Origin: Leptospira alexanderi serovar Manhao 3 str. L 60
GTDB taxonomy: Bacteria > Spirochaetota > Leptospiria > Leptospirales > Leptospiraceae
DNA length: 5,823 nucleotides
Assembly (NCBI RefSeq): GCF_000243815.2
Contig: NZ_AHMT02000046.1
Location: 1 to 5,823 of the forward strand
Direction: 5' to 3'
Below the pieces are notes generated by a model that worked only from the letters and a program-made list of their open reading frames with translations, searched no databases and had not been told where the DNA came from. Position 1 is the first letter of the stretch. The number at the start of each line of letters is the position of its first letter. The position numbers were made by a program, and so were the translations under genes. Shown piece after piece: positions 1 through 5,685 of the stretch.

Positions 1-2
1 AA

Positions 3-68
3 TCTTTCAGCAAACCGAACAACCCTGATCATTCCGGCGCGAATCGAAATTTACTCGATGATATTTAA
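3..68 (+). CDS. Possible 3' tail of an upstream gene (partial)
   Basis: This frame is open from the window edge to a TAA at 66-68 and encodes about 21 hydrophilic residues ending in NRNLLDDI. The stop lies 5 bases before the ATG of the next gene, as expected for the end of a co-transcribed gene. It could equally be the upstream part of the same protein, separated from it by a frameshift, because the next gene has no obvious ribosome binding site. Another frame is also open across this stretch, so the evidence is thin. No family can be assigned. Confidence 0.3.
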   Translation, partial: SFSKPNNPDHSGANRNLLDDI

Positions 69-73
69 ACGGA

Positions 74-1090
74 ATGGGGAGTTTAGTGAGTGGCATTGGT
101 GCTGTCGGTAAGTCAGCTTGGGATGGAGCGGTCGGGGCTATGGGCGGTATCAATGGGGAGAACCTCTCGAACGGGTGGAATGCGATCAAGAAAGCGTTGT
201 TTGGTGGTGGGAACGATGATCCTTCAGAAAGCCCGTTTATGACGCAAAGTATGAAAGAAAAATATGCAAAACATATGATAGAGCAAGGCAAGCATATCTT
301 ACCGACGAGTGATCCTGATTTTGTAGCAGAACTTAAGCCCGACGGTACCTATGAAATACGTCAAAGAACGGCGTCGGATAATTTAATAAATGTTCATACG
401 ATTGCACCTAACGATCCAAACCATGAACGTATTACGTTAGAAGCGGCGAAGATTGCGGGAGTTGAAGCCTCTATGGATATGATACGAGGGGTAAGATCGA
501 ATGATTTGCCGGAAGGTTTATCAAAATTCCTTGAAGTATTTGCGAAACATAGCAGGGGGATGTCAGACAATTCTTTGACATTTAGATCTCATTTTGGTGA
601 TATGCAGGAATTGCACTCGATGGCGGATGGATCAAAAATTGCCGCTGCTACCACCAAAAAAGAGATTATGAAAACCATTGTGGATCTATTTACACTGAGC
701 ACTGCTAAGGATGGGAATGGGAACTTTCTACTTCCTAAAGAAGTAAGAGCCGGACTGACCGGTTCTGCACTTCATATCATTCAAGATTCGTTTGCGCAAG
801 GGCATGTATTGAGAAATGATGAAGGGAAAGTTGTGATGTTCCAAACGTATGAAGGTCAAGGAGACAAACATGCGGAAATGGATCACAGTAGCATCAACGA
901 TCCTGTAGCCTATCAGAAGTCCGTAACAGCGTCTGTTGTATATCTGTCAATAACCAATTATGGCGGTAGTGCGCAGGATATAATTACCTTTCTGGATCAA
1001 GTTGTTTTTCCTTTGGATCCAAAAGCAAAGTCATCCGGCGTAGCTCCTGGATTTGAAAAACCAAAAAAGAATAATTGGTTCGAGTTGTAA
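74..1090 (+). CDS. Putative zinc phospholipase C / P1 nuclease-like effector domain protein
   Basis: The 338-residue protein begins with a Gly/Ala-rich, weakly amphipathic stretch (residues 1-47) that is not a normal signal peptide. Residues 170-271 carry the informative part: FRSHFGDMQELH (H173, D176, H181), then LHIIQDSFAQGH (H234, D238, H244) and KHAEMDH (H266, D270). The spacing HxxxDxxxxxH followed by HxxxD/E matches the zinc-ligand layout of the phospholipase C / S1-P1 nuclease fold (compare H126, D130, H136, H148, E152 of clostridial alpha-toxin). The likely activity is therefore phosphodiester hydrolysis of a phospholipid or nucleic acid, inferred from motifs only. The ATG at 74 lacks a clear Shine-Dalgarno; translation may be coupled to the frame ending at 68, or the gene may be a detached C-terminal tip of a larger secreted protein. 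The MORN gene starts 4 bases after its stop, suggesting a toxin/partner operon. A related non-toxic hydrolase remains possible. Confidence 0.6.
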   Translation: MGSLVSGIGAVGKSAWDGAVGAMGGINGENLSNGWNAIKKALFGGGNDDPSESPFMTQSMKEKYAKHMIEQGKHILPTSDPDFVAELKPDGTYEIRQRTASDNLINVHTIAPNDPNHERITLEAAKIAGVEASMDMIRGVRSNDLPEGLSKFLEVFAKHSRGMSDNSLTFRSHFGDMQELHSMADGSKIAAATTKKEIMKTIVDLFTLSTAKDGNGNFLLPKEVRAGLTGSALHIIQDSFAQGHVLRNDEGKVVMFQTYEGQGDKHAEMDHSSINDPVAYQKSVTASVVYLSITNYGGSAQDIITFLDQVVFPLDPKAKSSGVAPGFEKPKKNNWFEL

Positions 1091-1094
1091 TCCG

Positions 1095-1853
1095 ATGAAA
1101 CGTATTTGGAAATATTTTGTGCGAATTGTTGGAGTTGTTGTACTTTCTCTCATCCTCATAGTAGCGGGACAATTGTTCTATGTCAGATATTTTGGCTTTC
1201 ATTGTATCCAAGGGAATTGCAGGAGTGGGATAGGGGTTAAGGAATTCAATAATACTCGATATTCTGGTGAGTTTAAGAATTACAGGTTGAATGGAAAAGG
1301 AAAAGCTGAATATTATTCCGGCTGTTTTTACGAAGGAAGTTTTGTAAACGGTTACTACGACGGATATGGAGTGTATTCTTGTTGGAATATGAAACCATTG
1401 GAAGATAGAAAAAAATTTATATTCGAAGGATACTGGATTCAAGGAATTGCAAACGGCCAGGGAACAGAAACGACTGCTTCCGGTAAACAATTCTCAGGAG
1501 TTTGGGAAAATGGCAGACTCTGTTTGAAAGGGAATTGCAAGAATGGTTTTGGAACTGTTAAATTTAGAGATAAAGATAGAATCCTGACTGGAAATTGGAC
1601 CGACGGATATTTAAACGGTTTCGGAGTTGAGACGGATTCCGACGGCCATCTGGTTTACAAAGGTGAATTTAAAAACACTCATTATCATGGTAAAGGGACT
1701 TCGTACAAAAATGGAAAAGTCCTTCAGCGTGGGGAATGGGCAGAGGGTAGCTTTTTAGATCCTGAATATAGAAAATGGTATGAGGGGAATAAGAAATTAA
1801 TGAAGGAAGTTGAGAAACGGATGATAGAGGAAGGAATTGGTTTTCCTCCTTGA
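1095..1853 (+). CDS. Membrane-anchored MORN-repeat protein, possible immunity partner
   Basis: The 252-residue product starts with a short basic segment (MKRIWK) and one strong hydrophobic helix (about residues 8-30), so it is anchored in or exported across the inner membrane with the rest outside. No lipobox is seen. About seven MORN-type repeats (YxGxWxNGxxxGxG) follow, at roughly 56-78, 79-97, 109-131, 133-155, 163-184, 187-208 and 210-218. Two CxxGNC segments, CIQGNC (37-42) and CLKGNC (143-148), each precede a GxG turn and mark an internal duplication. The C-terminus is a charged helix (224-246). MORN repeats form elongated beta-hairpin stacks for protein or lipid contact and are not enzymatic. 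I chose ATG 1095, 4 bases after the upstream stop; an in-frame TTG at 1053 would put 14 polar residues before the helix. Neither start has a good ribosome binding site. Its position behind a phospholipase-like gene suggests a protective partner; this is inference. Confidence 0.75.
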   Translation: MKRIWKYFVRIVGVVVLSLILIVAGQLFYVRYFGFHCIQGNCRSGIGVKEFNNTRYSGEFKNYRLNGKGKAEYYSGCFYEGSFVNGYYDGYGVYSCWNMKPLEDRKKFIFEGYWIQGIANGQGTETTASGKQFSGVWENGRLCLKGNCKNGFGTVKFRDKDRILTGNWTDGYLNGFGVETDSDGHLVYKGEFKNTHYHGKGTSYKNGKVLQRGEWAEGSFLDPEYRKWYEGNKKLMKEVEKRMIEEGIGFPP

Positions 1854-1861
1854 ACGCTACT

Positions 1862-1970
1862 AAAGTAAAAAGCGGGTCCGGGCCTTGGAACAGAGAAGAA
1901 GTTACCGTGCAGAATCCACACCAAAAATAGAAAGCGGTTCCGGAAAACCGGACAGAGAAAAAAGCGGTTC
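1862..1970 (+). repeat. Degenerate direct repeats (aaagcggttc units)
   Basis: The decamer aaagcggttc occurs exactly at 1931-1940 and 1961-1970, 30 bases apart, and as aaagcgggtc at 1869-1878. The 36-base blocks 1862-1897 and 1924-1959 align without gaps at 26 of 36 positions. Read in their own frames they give KVKSGSGPWNRE and KIESGSGKPDRE, with a third partial unit KSGS. Several differences are at third codon positions, hinting at former coding use. The 62-base offset between the first two blocks is not a multiple of three, so any old reading frame is broken. Confidence 0.5.
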
Positions 1971-2132
1971 AATTTCTAAAGTGAACTGTTCAATAGGCAT
2001 TTCTCAGAACTGTATAATAAGTGCTCAAAAGGAGAAAAATTCAAAAATTTTGAATGGCTACTTCTGAAATTTGAAGCTTTTTGATTGTTAATTTTTTAAA
2101 AACTGAGTCAGTAGAACTGAATATATTAAAAA

Positions 2133-2138
2133 TATAAT
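2133..2138 (+). promoter_or_regulatory. Candidate -10 box for the 74-aa gene
   Basis: A perfect TATAAT lies 32 bases before the start codon in AT-rich DNA. No good -35 hexamer sits at 16-18 bases; the best match is TAGAAC (2112-2117) at a short 15-base spacing. In DNA this AT-rich, a TATAAT can arise by chance. Confidence 0.3.
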
Positions 2139-2155
2139 GAACATTTCAGTTTATT

Positions 2156-2161
2156 GAGGAG
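2156..2161 (+). promoter_or_regulatory. Strong ribosome binding site of the 74-aa gene
   Basis: GAGGAG lies 8 bases before the ATG at 2170. It is one of the best Shine-Dalgarno sequences in the window, and it supports the small open frame as a real gene with that start. Confidence 0.7.
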
Positions 2162-2169
2162 TAAGCAAA

Positions 2170-2394
2170 ATGGGTTCGAATTTAGCGATAAAAAAGAATT
2201 CTCATGAAATAGAAGGAAGAAAGCAGAAAATAAAAAGGATTAAGGGGATATTGAAAAATCTTAATCTTTCTGAACTGGCAGAATTTGCAGAATTTGTATT
2301 AATGTGCTCGATAGAACAGTTTTCGGATGCTTGGGCTGATATGAATTTACCAGTGCAGAATCCACAAAAACCAAAGCTTCGTCTTGTTAAGTAA
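2170..2394 (+). CDS. Small hypothetical protein, 74 aa
   Basis: I do not recognise the family. The protein has a very basic N-terminal third (residues 8-29, many Lys/Arg), then an amphipathic, acidic-hydrophobic helix region (LSELAEFAEFVLMCSIEQFSDAW, about 33-55), and a basic Pro-containing tail (QNPQKPKLRLVK). There is no signal peptide or membrane segment, so it should be cytosolic; the size and charge pattern would suit a small DNA-binding or antitoxin-like protein, but no motif proves that. The AEFAEF stretch is encoded by two tandem copies of gcagaattt (2278-2295). Coding status rests on the strong GAGGAG ribosome binding site and sensible composition. It stands 160 bases before the DUF1016 gene, with inverted repeats between them, so a shared operon is not obvious. 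Confidence 0.65.
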   Translation: MGSNLAIKKNSHEIEGRKQKIKRIKGILKNLNLSELAEFAEFVLMCSIEQFSDAWADMNLPVQNPQKPKLRLVK

Positions 2395-2408
2395 TTGAGT
2401 ATTAACAA
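2384..2408 (+). terminator. Weak hairpin at the end of the 74-aa gene
   Basis: A 7-base inverted repeat, TTGTTAA (2384-2390) and TTAACAA (2402-2408), spans the stop codon with an 11-base loop. It has almost no GC and no following T run, so it would be a poor intrinsic terminator. It is noted only because it sits exactly at the gene end. Confidence 0.2.
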
Positions 2409-2435
2409 CAAATATCCTAGGTCAAAAGTTGGTGG

Positions 2436-2476
2436 ATGTTAAGTATAAAATCAGATTGAACTTGAACGCTTAACAT
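2436..2476 (+). repeat. Inverted repeat between the 74-aa and DUF1016 genes
   Basis: ATGTTAAG (2436-2443) pairs perfectly with CTTAACAT (2469-2476) across a 25-base loop that contains TATAAAA and a tandem TTGAAC TTGAAC. An outer pair, AACAAAT (2406-2412) and ATTTGTT (2475-2481), competes with it. The site could be an operator or a leader hairpin for the gene at 2555; no function is proven. Confidence 0.35.
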
Positions 2477-2554
2477 TTGTTAGTTGCAGTACGGCTATTC
2501 TGTGAAAGCTAAAAAAAGGAAACGAAAGGGATAAAGGCTTAGGATATTTTTTCA

Positions 2555-3562
2555 ATGAATCGAGAGAAAATCAATCAAGCGTTCAACGGAATCTTAAAGG
2601 TATACGAAGAGATCCGATCTCAGAGTTCTTTGAATAAAAACACAGTAGTTTTAGAAGCGAATCGAGAAATCGGCCGGATTTTAAAAAACGTTGAAAAGGA
2701 TGCCACAGCGGAGGAGCGAACGAGTGGAAGCTGGATGAAAGCAATTTCCGTTCAGTTGCAGAAACATTTAAAGAAAGGATTTTCGGAAAGGAACCTCTTT
2801 TACGCGCAAAAGTTCTATGAAGTCTACGGCAAATCGGAATTGGATCATAGGCTAAGCTGGAGCCATTATCGAAAATTGGCATCGATCCTTGATGAGAAAC
2901 TGAGAGAGAAGCTGACGAAAACCGCCATACAAAAGGGATGGAGCGAAAGGGATCTTGCCACTAAAGTCAAAGAAACGAGACAACAAAGAAAATCTCCGGA
3001 ATTAAAATGGAAACGTCCTGAAGGTTTGCTTTGGCATTACAAAATCAAAGAAAGCTTAACTACCGATGAAGGTTGCCTGCTTGATTTAGGTTTTTACTGC
3101 TACTACGAAATACCGAAAACTCAAGTCGTTAACAAATACAAAACCGGCGATATTTTAGAGATTCAAAAACAAGGTAAATCCTGGAATATTAAGAAAACAA
3201 AGATATCAAAATCATCGGATCTTTATTTCTACTTTGGAGAAATCGAGCGTATCATTGACGGAGATACAATTCTTGTAAAGTTGCAGTTAGGATTTAACGT
3301 AATTACAAGACAGAGAATCCGATTACACAATGTGTGGTCGGCGGAGTTGGATACAAACGAAGGTGTAACCAGTTTTGAGTTATTGAAAAAGAAGTTACCC
3401 GCTAAAACAAAGATAATTGTAAGGAGCAGATCTAAAGATATCTACGGACGTTATGTCGGCGATATTTTGTATTTAACCAAAAAGGCAATTAAACCGGAAG
3501 AGATTTTAAAGGATGGAATTTATTTAAACGAAGAACTTTCAACGGCAAGTTTCAAAGATTGA
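2555..3562 (+). CDS. DUF1016 (YhcG-type) N-terminal domain fused to SNase-like nuclease domain
   Basis: Residues about 8-145 match the DUF1016 N-terminal domain: LEANREIGRIL (33-43), KGFSERNLFYAQKFY (74-88), LSWSHYRKL (100-108) and GWSERDL (128-134). This domain normally precedes a PD-(D/E)xK nuclease in YhcG proteins and is thought to bind DNA or partner subunits. Here residues about 155-222 are a beta-rich linker, and 227-315 are a staphylococcal-nuclease-like domain: IDGDT (D235, D237), RIRL (R256), AEL (E264) and DIYGR (D295, R299). Relative to staphylococcal nuclease, R35, E43 and R87 are kept, but D40, a calcium ligand, aligns with W261, so activity may be altered. The product is cytosolic, with no signal peptide. 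ATG 2555 is the first start after an in-frame TAG at 2540; AGGA at 2541-2544 is a modest ribosome binding site. A role in DNA restriction or mobile-element defence is inferred from both domains. Confidence 0.85.
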   Translation: MNREKINQAFNGILKVYEEIRSQSSLNKNTVVLEANREIGRILKNVEKDATAEERTSGSWMKAISVQLQKHLKKGFSERNLFYAQKFYEVYGKSELDHRLSWSHYRKLASILDEKLREKLTKTAIQKGWSERDLATKVKETRQQRKSPELKWKRPEGLLWHYKIKESLTTDEGCLLDLGFYCYYEIPKTQVVNKYKTGDILEIQKQGKSWNIKKTKISKSSDLYFYFGEIERIIDGDTILVKLQLGFNVITRQRIRLHNVWSAELDTNEGVTSFELLKKKLPAKTKIIVRSRSKDIYGRYVGDILYLTKKAIKPEEILKDGIYLNEELSTASFKD

Positions 3563-3571
3563 AGGCTTTTA

Positions 3572-3603
3572 GATTTTTTAAAAAAAAATCAGTAAAATCT
3601 GAT
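3572..3603 (+). terminator. Possible terminator after the DUF1016-SNase gene
   Basis: Just after the stop codon GATTTTTT (3572-3579) can pair with AAAAAATC (3583-3590), and overlapping ATCAG (3588-3592) can pair with CTGAT (3599-3603). AGATTTT (3571-3577) and AAAATCT (3594-3600) offer a third pairing. The stems are AT-rich and the following bases (CTTTCCTT) are only partly T, so termination would be weak. Confidence 0.3.
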
Positions 3604-3716
3604 CTTTCCTTGACTGACACGAAGGAATTAGCTAAGAAAAGATATCTCGGCAATTTACAGTTTTCGTAATCTACTTTAAAAGTATGTCAGATATTATTTT
3701 GGCTATTACACTTTAA

Positions 3717-3746
3717 GGTAGTGTCAGGAATCCTGTGTAAATAACT
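3717..3746 (+). repeat. Left inverted end of the IS256-family element
   Basis: It contains GTGTCA (3721-3726) and TGTGTAAAT (3734-3742), shared with the right end. The transposase stop codon is only a few bases inside. The middle of the end has a CAGGA-A-TCCTG mini-palindrome that the right end lacks, so the two ends have diverged in the centre. Confidence 0.7.
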
Positions 3747-3749
3747 TTC

Positions 3750-5108
3750 TTAAAACGAATCCAATTTCAATCGATCTCCGAAAAGAATCGAAAACTGATT
3801 CATAGCTTGAACTCGAGCGACTCGGCTCTCTAAGGATCGCTCGTCATCCCAATCTTGAATCGGCATGGTCCATTTTTTAGACATATTATTCAAAGCTAAA
3901 TAGAGAAGCTTGATTGCCGCCTCATCGTTCGGAAACGAACCCCGATTCTTGATAATCTTTCTTAAGCCCATATTCATGGATTCGATAGCATTTGTAGTGT
4001 ATATCGCCTTACGAATGTTAGGTGGATAGGCCAAAAAAGGAATCACCGAATCCCAATTACTTCTCCAAGACTTGCTGATCATCGGATACTGACTGTCCCA
4101 TTTGGTTGAAAAATCATCAAGGCTTTTCTTAGCAATTTCTTCCGATGGAGATTTGTAGATGGCCTTTAGGTCGACTACCAACTCTTTCCTCTGTTTGTAA
4201 GAAACCCATTTCAAAGAATTCCTAACCATATGAACGATACAAAGTTGAACTTGTGCATTAGGAAAAACTGATATGATTGTATCCGGAAATCCTTTCAATC
4301 CGTCGACACAAGCAATTAAGATATCTTCAACGCCTCGATTTTTTAAATCGGTTAAAATCTGAAGCCAGAACTTTGCCCCTTCGGTGCGTTCTATCCAGAT
4401 CCCAAGAATCTCCTTTGTGCCCTGTAGATTGATTCCTACTGATCTCTACATAAAGGAGTACCGCCAATTTTAGCACAAATCCCCGTTTAGACGCAGAATT
4501 TTGGACACTCTATTATGTAGATTGATTCCTAAAGCCAAATAGAAGGCTTTGTTCACGACGTGGTTGCCATCTCGAACCTTCACGATCAACGCATCCATGA
4601 TGAGAATCGGATACACTTTATCCAAGGGGCGATTCTGCCATTCGATCACTGTTTCCATTACGGAATCCGTTACTTGAGAAATTAAATCCGCCGAGACTTC
4701 AACTTGATAAATTTCTTTCAGGTGTTGAGATATTTCTCGAGTTGTCATTCCACGTGAATACATCGAGATGATCTTTTCATCGAAGCCGGTAAAGCGTGTC
4801 TGTCCTTTCCGGATTATCTGGGGTTCAAAGCTTCCGTTTCTATCTCTCGGTACTTCCAAGTCAATTGTCCCAAAGTCTCCTTTGAGCTTTTTGCTACTTT
4901 TTCCATTTCGGGAATTGCCTGAGTTATTGCCAGTCGAGGCGTTCTTCTCATATCCAAGATGATGCGTCATCTCTCCTTGCATCGCTCGTTCAACAAGTGA
5001 TTTGGTGAGTTGTTTTAAGAGGCCTTCGTTTCCGATCAGCTCTTCGGGGGTTTTACCTTTGATTAATTCATCGAGTAGTTCTTCCGCTCGATTCTTCGGT
5101 TTGCTCAT
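3750..5108 (-). pseudogene. IS256-family (mutator-type) transposase, interrupted by a 93-base insertion
   Basis: The gene starts at ATG 5108 (minus strand; AAGGA 9 bases before it) and ends at a TAA at 3750-3752. Reading stops early at a TAA (4470-4472) inside an inserted segment, giving 212 residues, and a second in-frame TAG lies at 4446-4448. Deleting the 93-base insert, an exact multiple of three, joins LALGINL directly to QGTKEILGIW and restores a 421-residue protein of normal family length. In the restored numbering the DDE triad is D172 (IMDALIVKVR), D238 (ACVDGLKGFP) and E345 (TTNAIESMN); the QLCIVHMVRNSLKWV segment and the C-terminal RKIIKNRGSFPNDEAAIKLL segment are also intact. No other frameshift or stop is seen, so the break looks recent. 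Such transposases move DNA by a copy-out route through a circular intermediate. The short product lacks D238 and E345 and should be inactive; the downstream part has only a TTG (4298) as a possible restart. Confidence 0.9.
4423..4531 (-). repeat. 93-base insertion bounded by 16-base direct repeats inside the transposase gene
   Basis: The sequence tgtagattgattccta occurs exactly at 4423-4438 and 4516-4531, a period of 93 bases. One copy belongs to the transposase codons for LGINL; the other copy plus 77 unique bases (4439-4515) are extra. The unique part does not match anything else in the window and has no clear terminal inverted repeats or gene. It could be a miniature element with a long target duplication, or captured DNA. 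Recombination between the repeats would restore the gene. Confidence 0.85.
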
Positions 5109-5117
5109 ACTGCTTTA

Positions 5118-5122
5118 TCCTT
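5118..5122 (-). promoter_or_regulatory. Ribosome binding site of the transposase
   Basis: AAGGA on the minus strand sits 9 bases upstream of the ATG at 5108 and supports that start over internal ATGs. Confidence 0.55.
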
Positions 5123-5143
5123 GTTACTTTTTCTTTTTTCACA

Positions 5144-5173
5144 AGTCATTTACACAATCGAGATGACACCCTC
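5144..5173 (-). repeat. Right inverted end of the IS256-family element
   Basis: Read on the minus strand it begins GAGGGTGTCATC and continues to TGTGTAAATGACT, the usual outer TGTCA and inner TGTGTAAAT blocks of IS256-family ends. It lies about 36 bases upstream of the transposase start codon, so the transposase promoter must be in or next to it. Confidence 0.75.
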
Positions 5174-5334
5174 GAAAGGAAAACAAATCAGAAAAGTAGA
5201 ATATAAAGAAATACTAAAATACTAAACGACCTTTCTCCGAAAGCCGCCCTCTTTCCAAACCCCCGGAGGAAGTAGGGGAGAAACTGATCACTCCGTTACA
5301 AAATTCTCCTAACTTAATCCGGGGTCTATTTTCT

Positions 5335-5685
5335 ATGTCCGTAGATTTTAATTTTACGGAGAAGGGGGCGGTTCTTCGTTTCCCTCCGTATATGAGAACG
5401 CGGGTAGAGGACGGTTTAAAAGAACTTCTGCAAACGATCGTTTCATCGGTTCGGGAAATCTCTACCGAGAACCGTTCTATCGAATTCGATTTTACGAATA
5501 CGTTAGTCGTAAATCCGTATTCTGCAAATTCTATTTTCGAAATCATAGAGGATGTTCAGACAAATAACGGGGTTTATCTCGTTTTGTCGTTTCGTGGAAA
5601 GCACCTGAAGGATTTTGAAATTGCTGTTCGTAAACTGTTATCCCGTTCCGATTCCAAATCCGTAAATGTGAGGAAAAGAAAATGA
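5335..5685 (+). CDS. STAS-like (anti-sigma antagonist-type) small protein
   Basis: The 116-residue product alternates strands and helices like a STAS domain: GAVLRFPP (11-18), helix 23-40, SIEFDFTNTLVVNP (48-61), helix SANSIFEIIEDVQTN (63-77), strand GVYLVLSF (79-86), and helix KDFEIAVRKLL (92-102), with a basic tail. STAS proteins relay signals by binding anti-sigma factors or transporters. The usual phosphorylated Ser in a D-S-S/T-G loop is replaced by NPYSAN, so regulation by a kinase is uncertain. It is cytosolic. ATG 5335 is the first ordinary start in a frame open since 5218; its ribosome binding site (GGGG, 5321-5324) is poor. It overlaps the next gene by ATGA, so both are translated together. 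Family assignment is from fold pattern only. Confidence 0.65.
   Translation: MSVDFNFTEKGAVLRFPPYMRTRVEDGLKELLQTIVSSVREISTENRSIEFDFTNTLVVNPYSANSIFEIIEDVQTNNGVYLVLSFRGKHLKDFEIAVRKLLSRSDSKSVNVRKRK
5671..5674 (+). promoter_or_regulatory. Ribosome binding site of the lipoprotein gene
   Basis: AGGA, inside the end of the STAS-like gene, lies 7 bases before the ATG at 5682 and supports that overlapping start. Confidence 0.5.

Larger units (their letters stand above)
1854..2169 (+). other. Gene-free gap with degenerate repeats and a promoter-like end
   Basis: No convincing gene lies in these 316 bases. The first third (1862-1970) contains degenerate direct repeats that read as SGSG peptide in shifting frames and look like debris of a repeat-coding segment. 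A perfect 7-base inverted repeat with one central base (TTCAAAA-A-TTTTGAA, 2040-2054) follows; it has no GC and is too compact for a normal terminator. The last part is very AT-rich and holds a TATAAT and a GAGGAG that serve the next gene. A TTG-started frame at 1885-2067 exists but has no ribosome binding site and a non-protein-like composition. Confidence 0.5.
3717..5173 (-). mobile_element. IS256-family insertion sequence (inactivated copy)
   Basis: The element contains one transposase gene on the minus strand, bounded by imperfect inverted ends. The left end (3717-3746) and the reverse complement of the right end (5144-5173) agree at 19 of 30 positions, including GTGTCA and TGTGTAAAT, both typical of IS256-family ends. 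The total is about 1457 bases, or about 1364 without the 93-base internal insertion, a normal length for the family. The outer limits are estimates from where similarity fades. The expected 8-9 base target duplication is not visible at any nearby boundary. I cannot name the exact IS. Confidence 0.85.

Noticed and set aside
984..1490. 168-aa open frame on the minus strand
   Set aside because: It lies opposite the MORN gene and the end of the first gene, has no ribosome binding site, and its composition is that of an antisense shadow.
1885..2067. 60-aa open frame with TTG start in the gap
   Set aside because: It has no ribosome binding site and poor composition; it covers only part of the degenerate repeats and is broken relative to the first unit.
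2438..2474. Integron attC-like core sites (GTTAAGT and GCTTAAC)
   Set aside because: The two heptamers fit GTTRRRY and RYYYAAC but occur in the wrong order for one attC site, and there is no integrase or cassette array.
2583..2882. 99-aa open frame on the minus strand
   Set aside because: It lies fully inside the DUF1016 domain of a well-supported gene on the other strand and has no recognisable motif.
3615..3636. TGACACGAAGGAA resembling the IS right end and its flank
   Set aside because: Only about a dozen bases are similar; the inner TTTACACAAT block is missing, so a second IS end is not supported.
5214..5546. 110-aa open frame on the minus strand
   Set aside because: It is antisense to the STAS-like gene, whose coupling to a lipoprotein start supports the plus strand.
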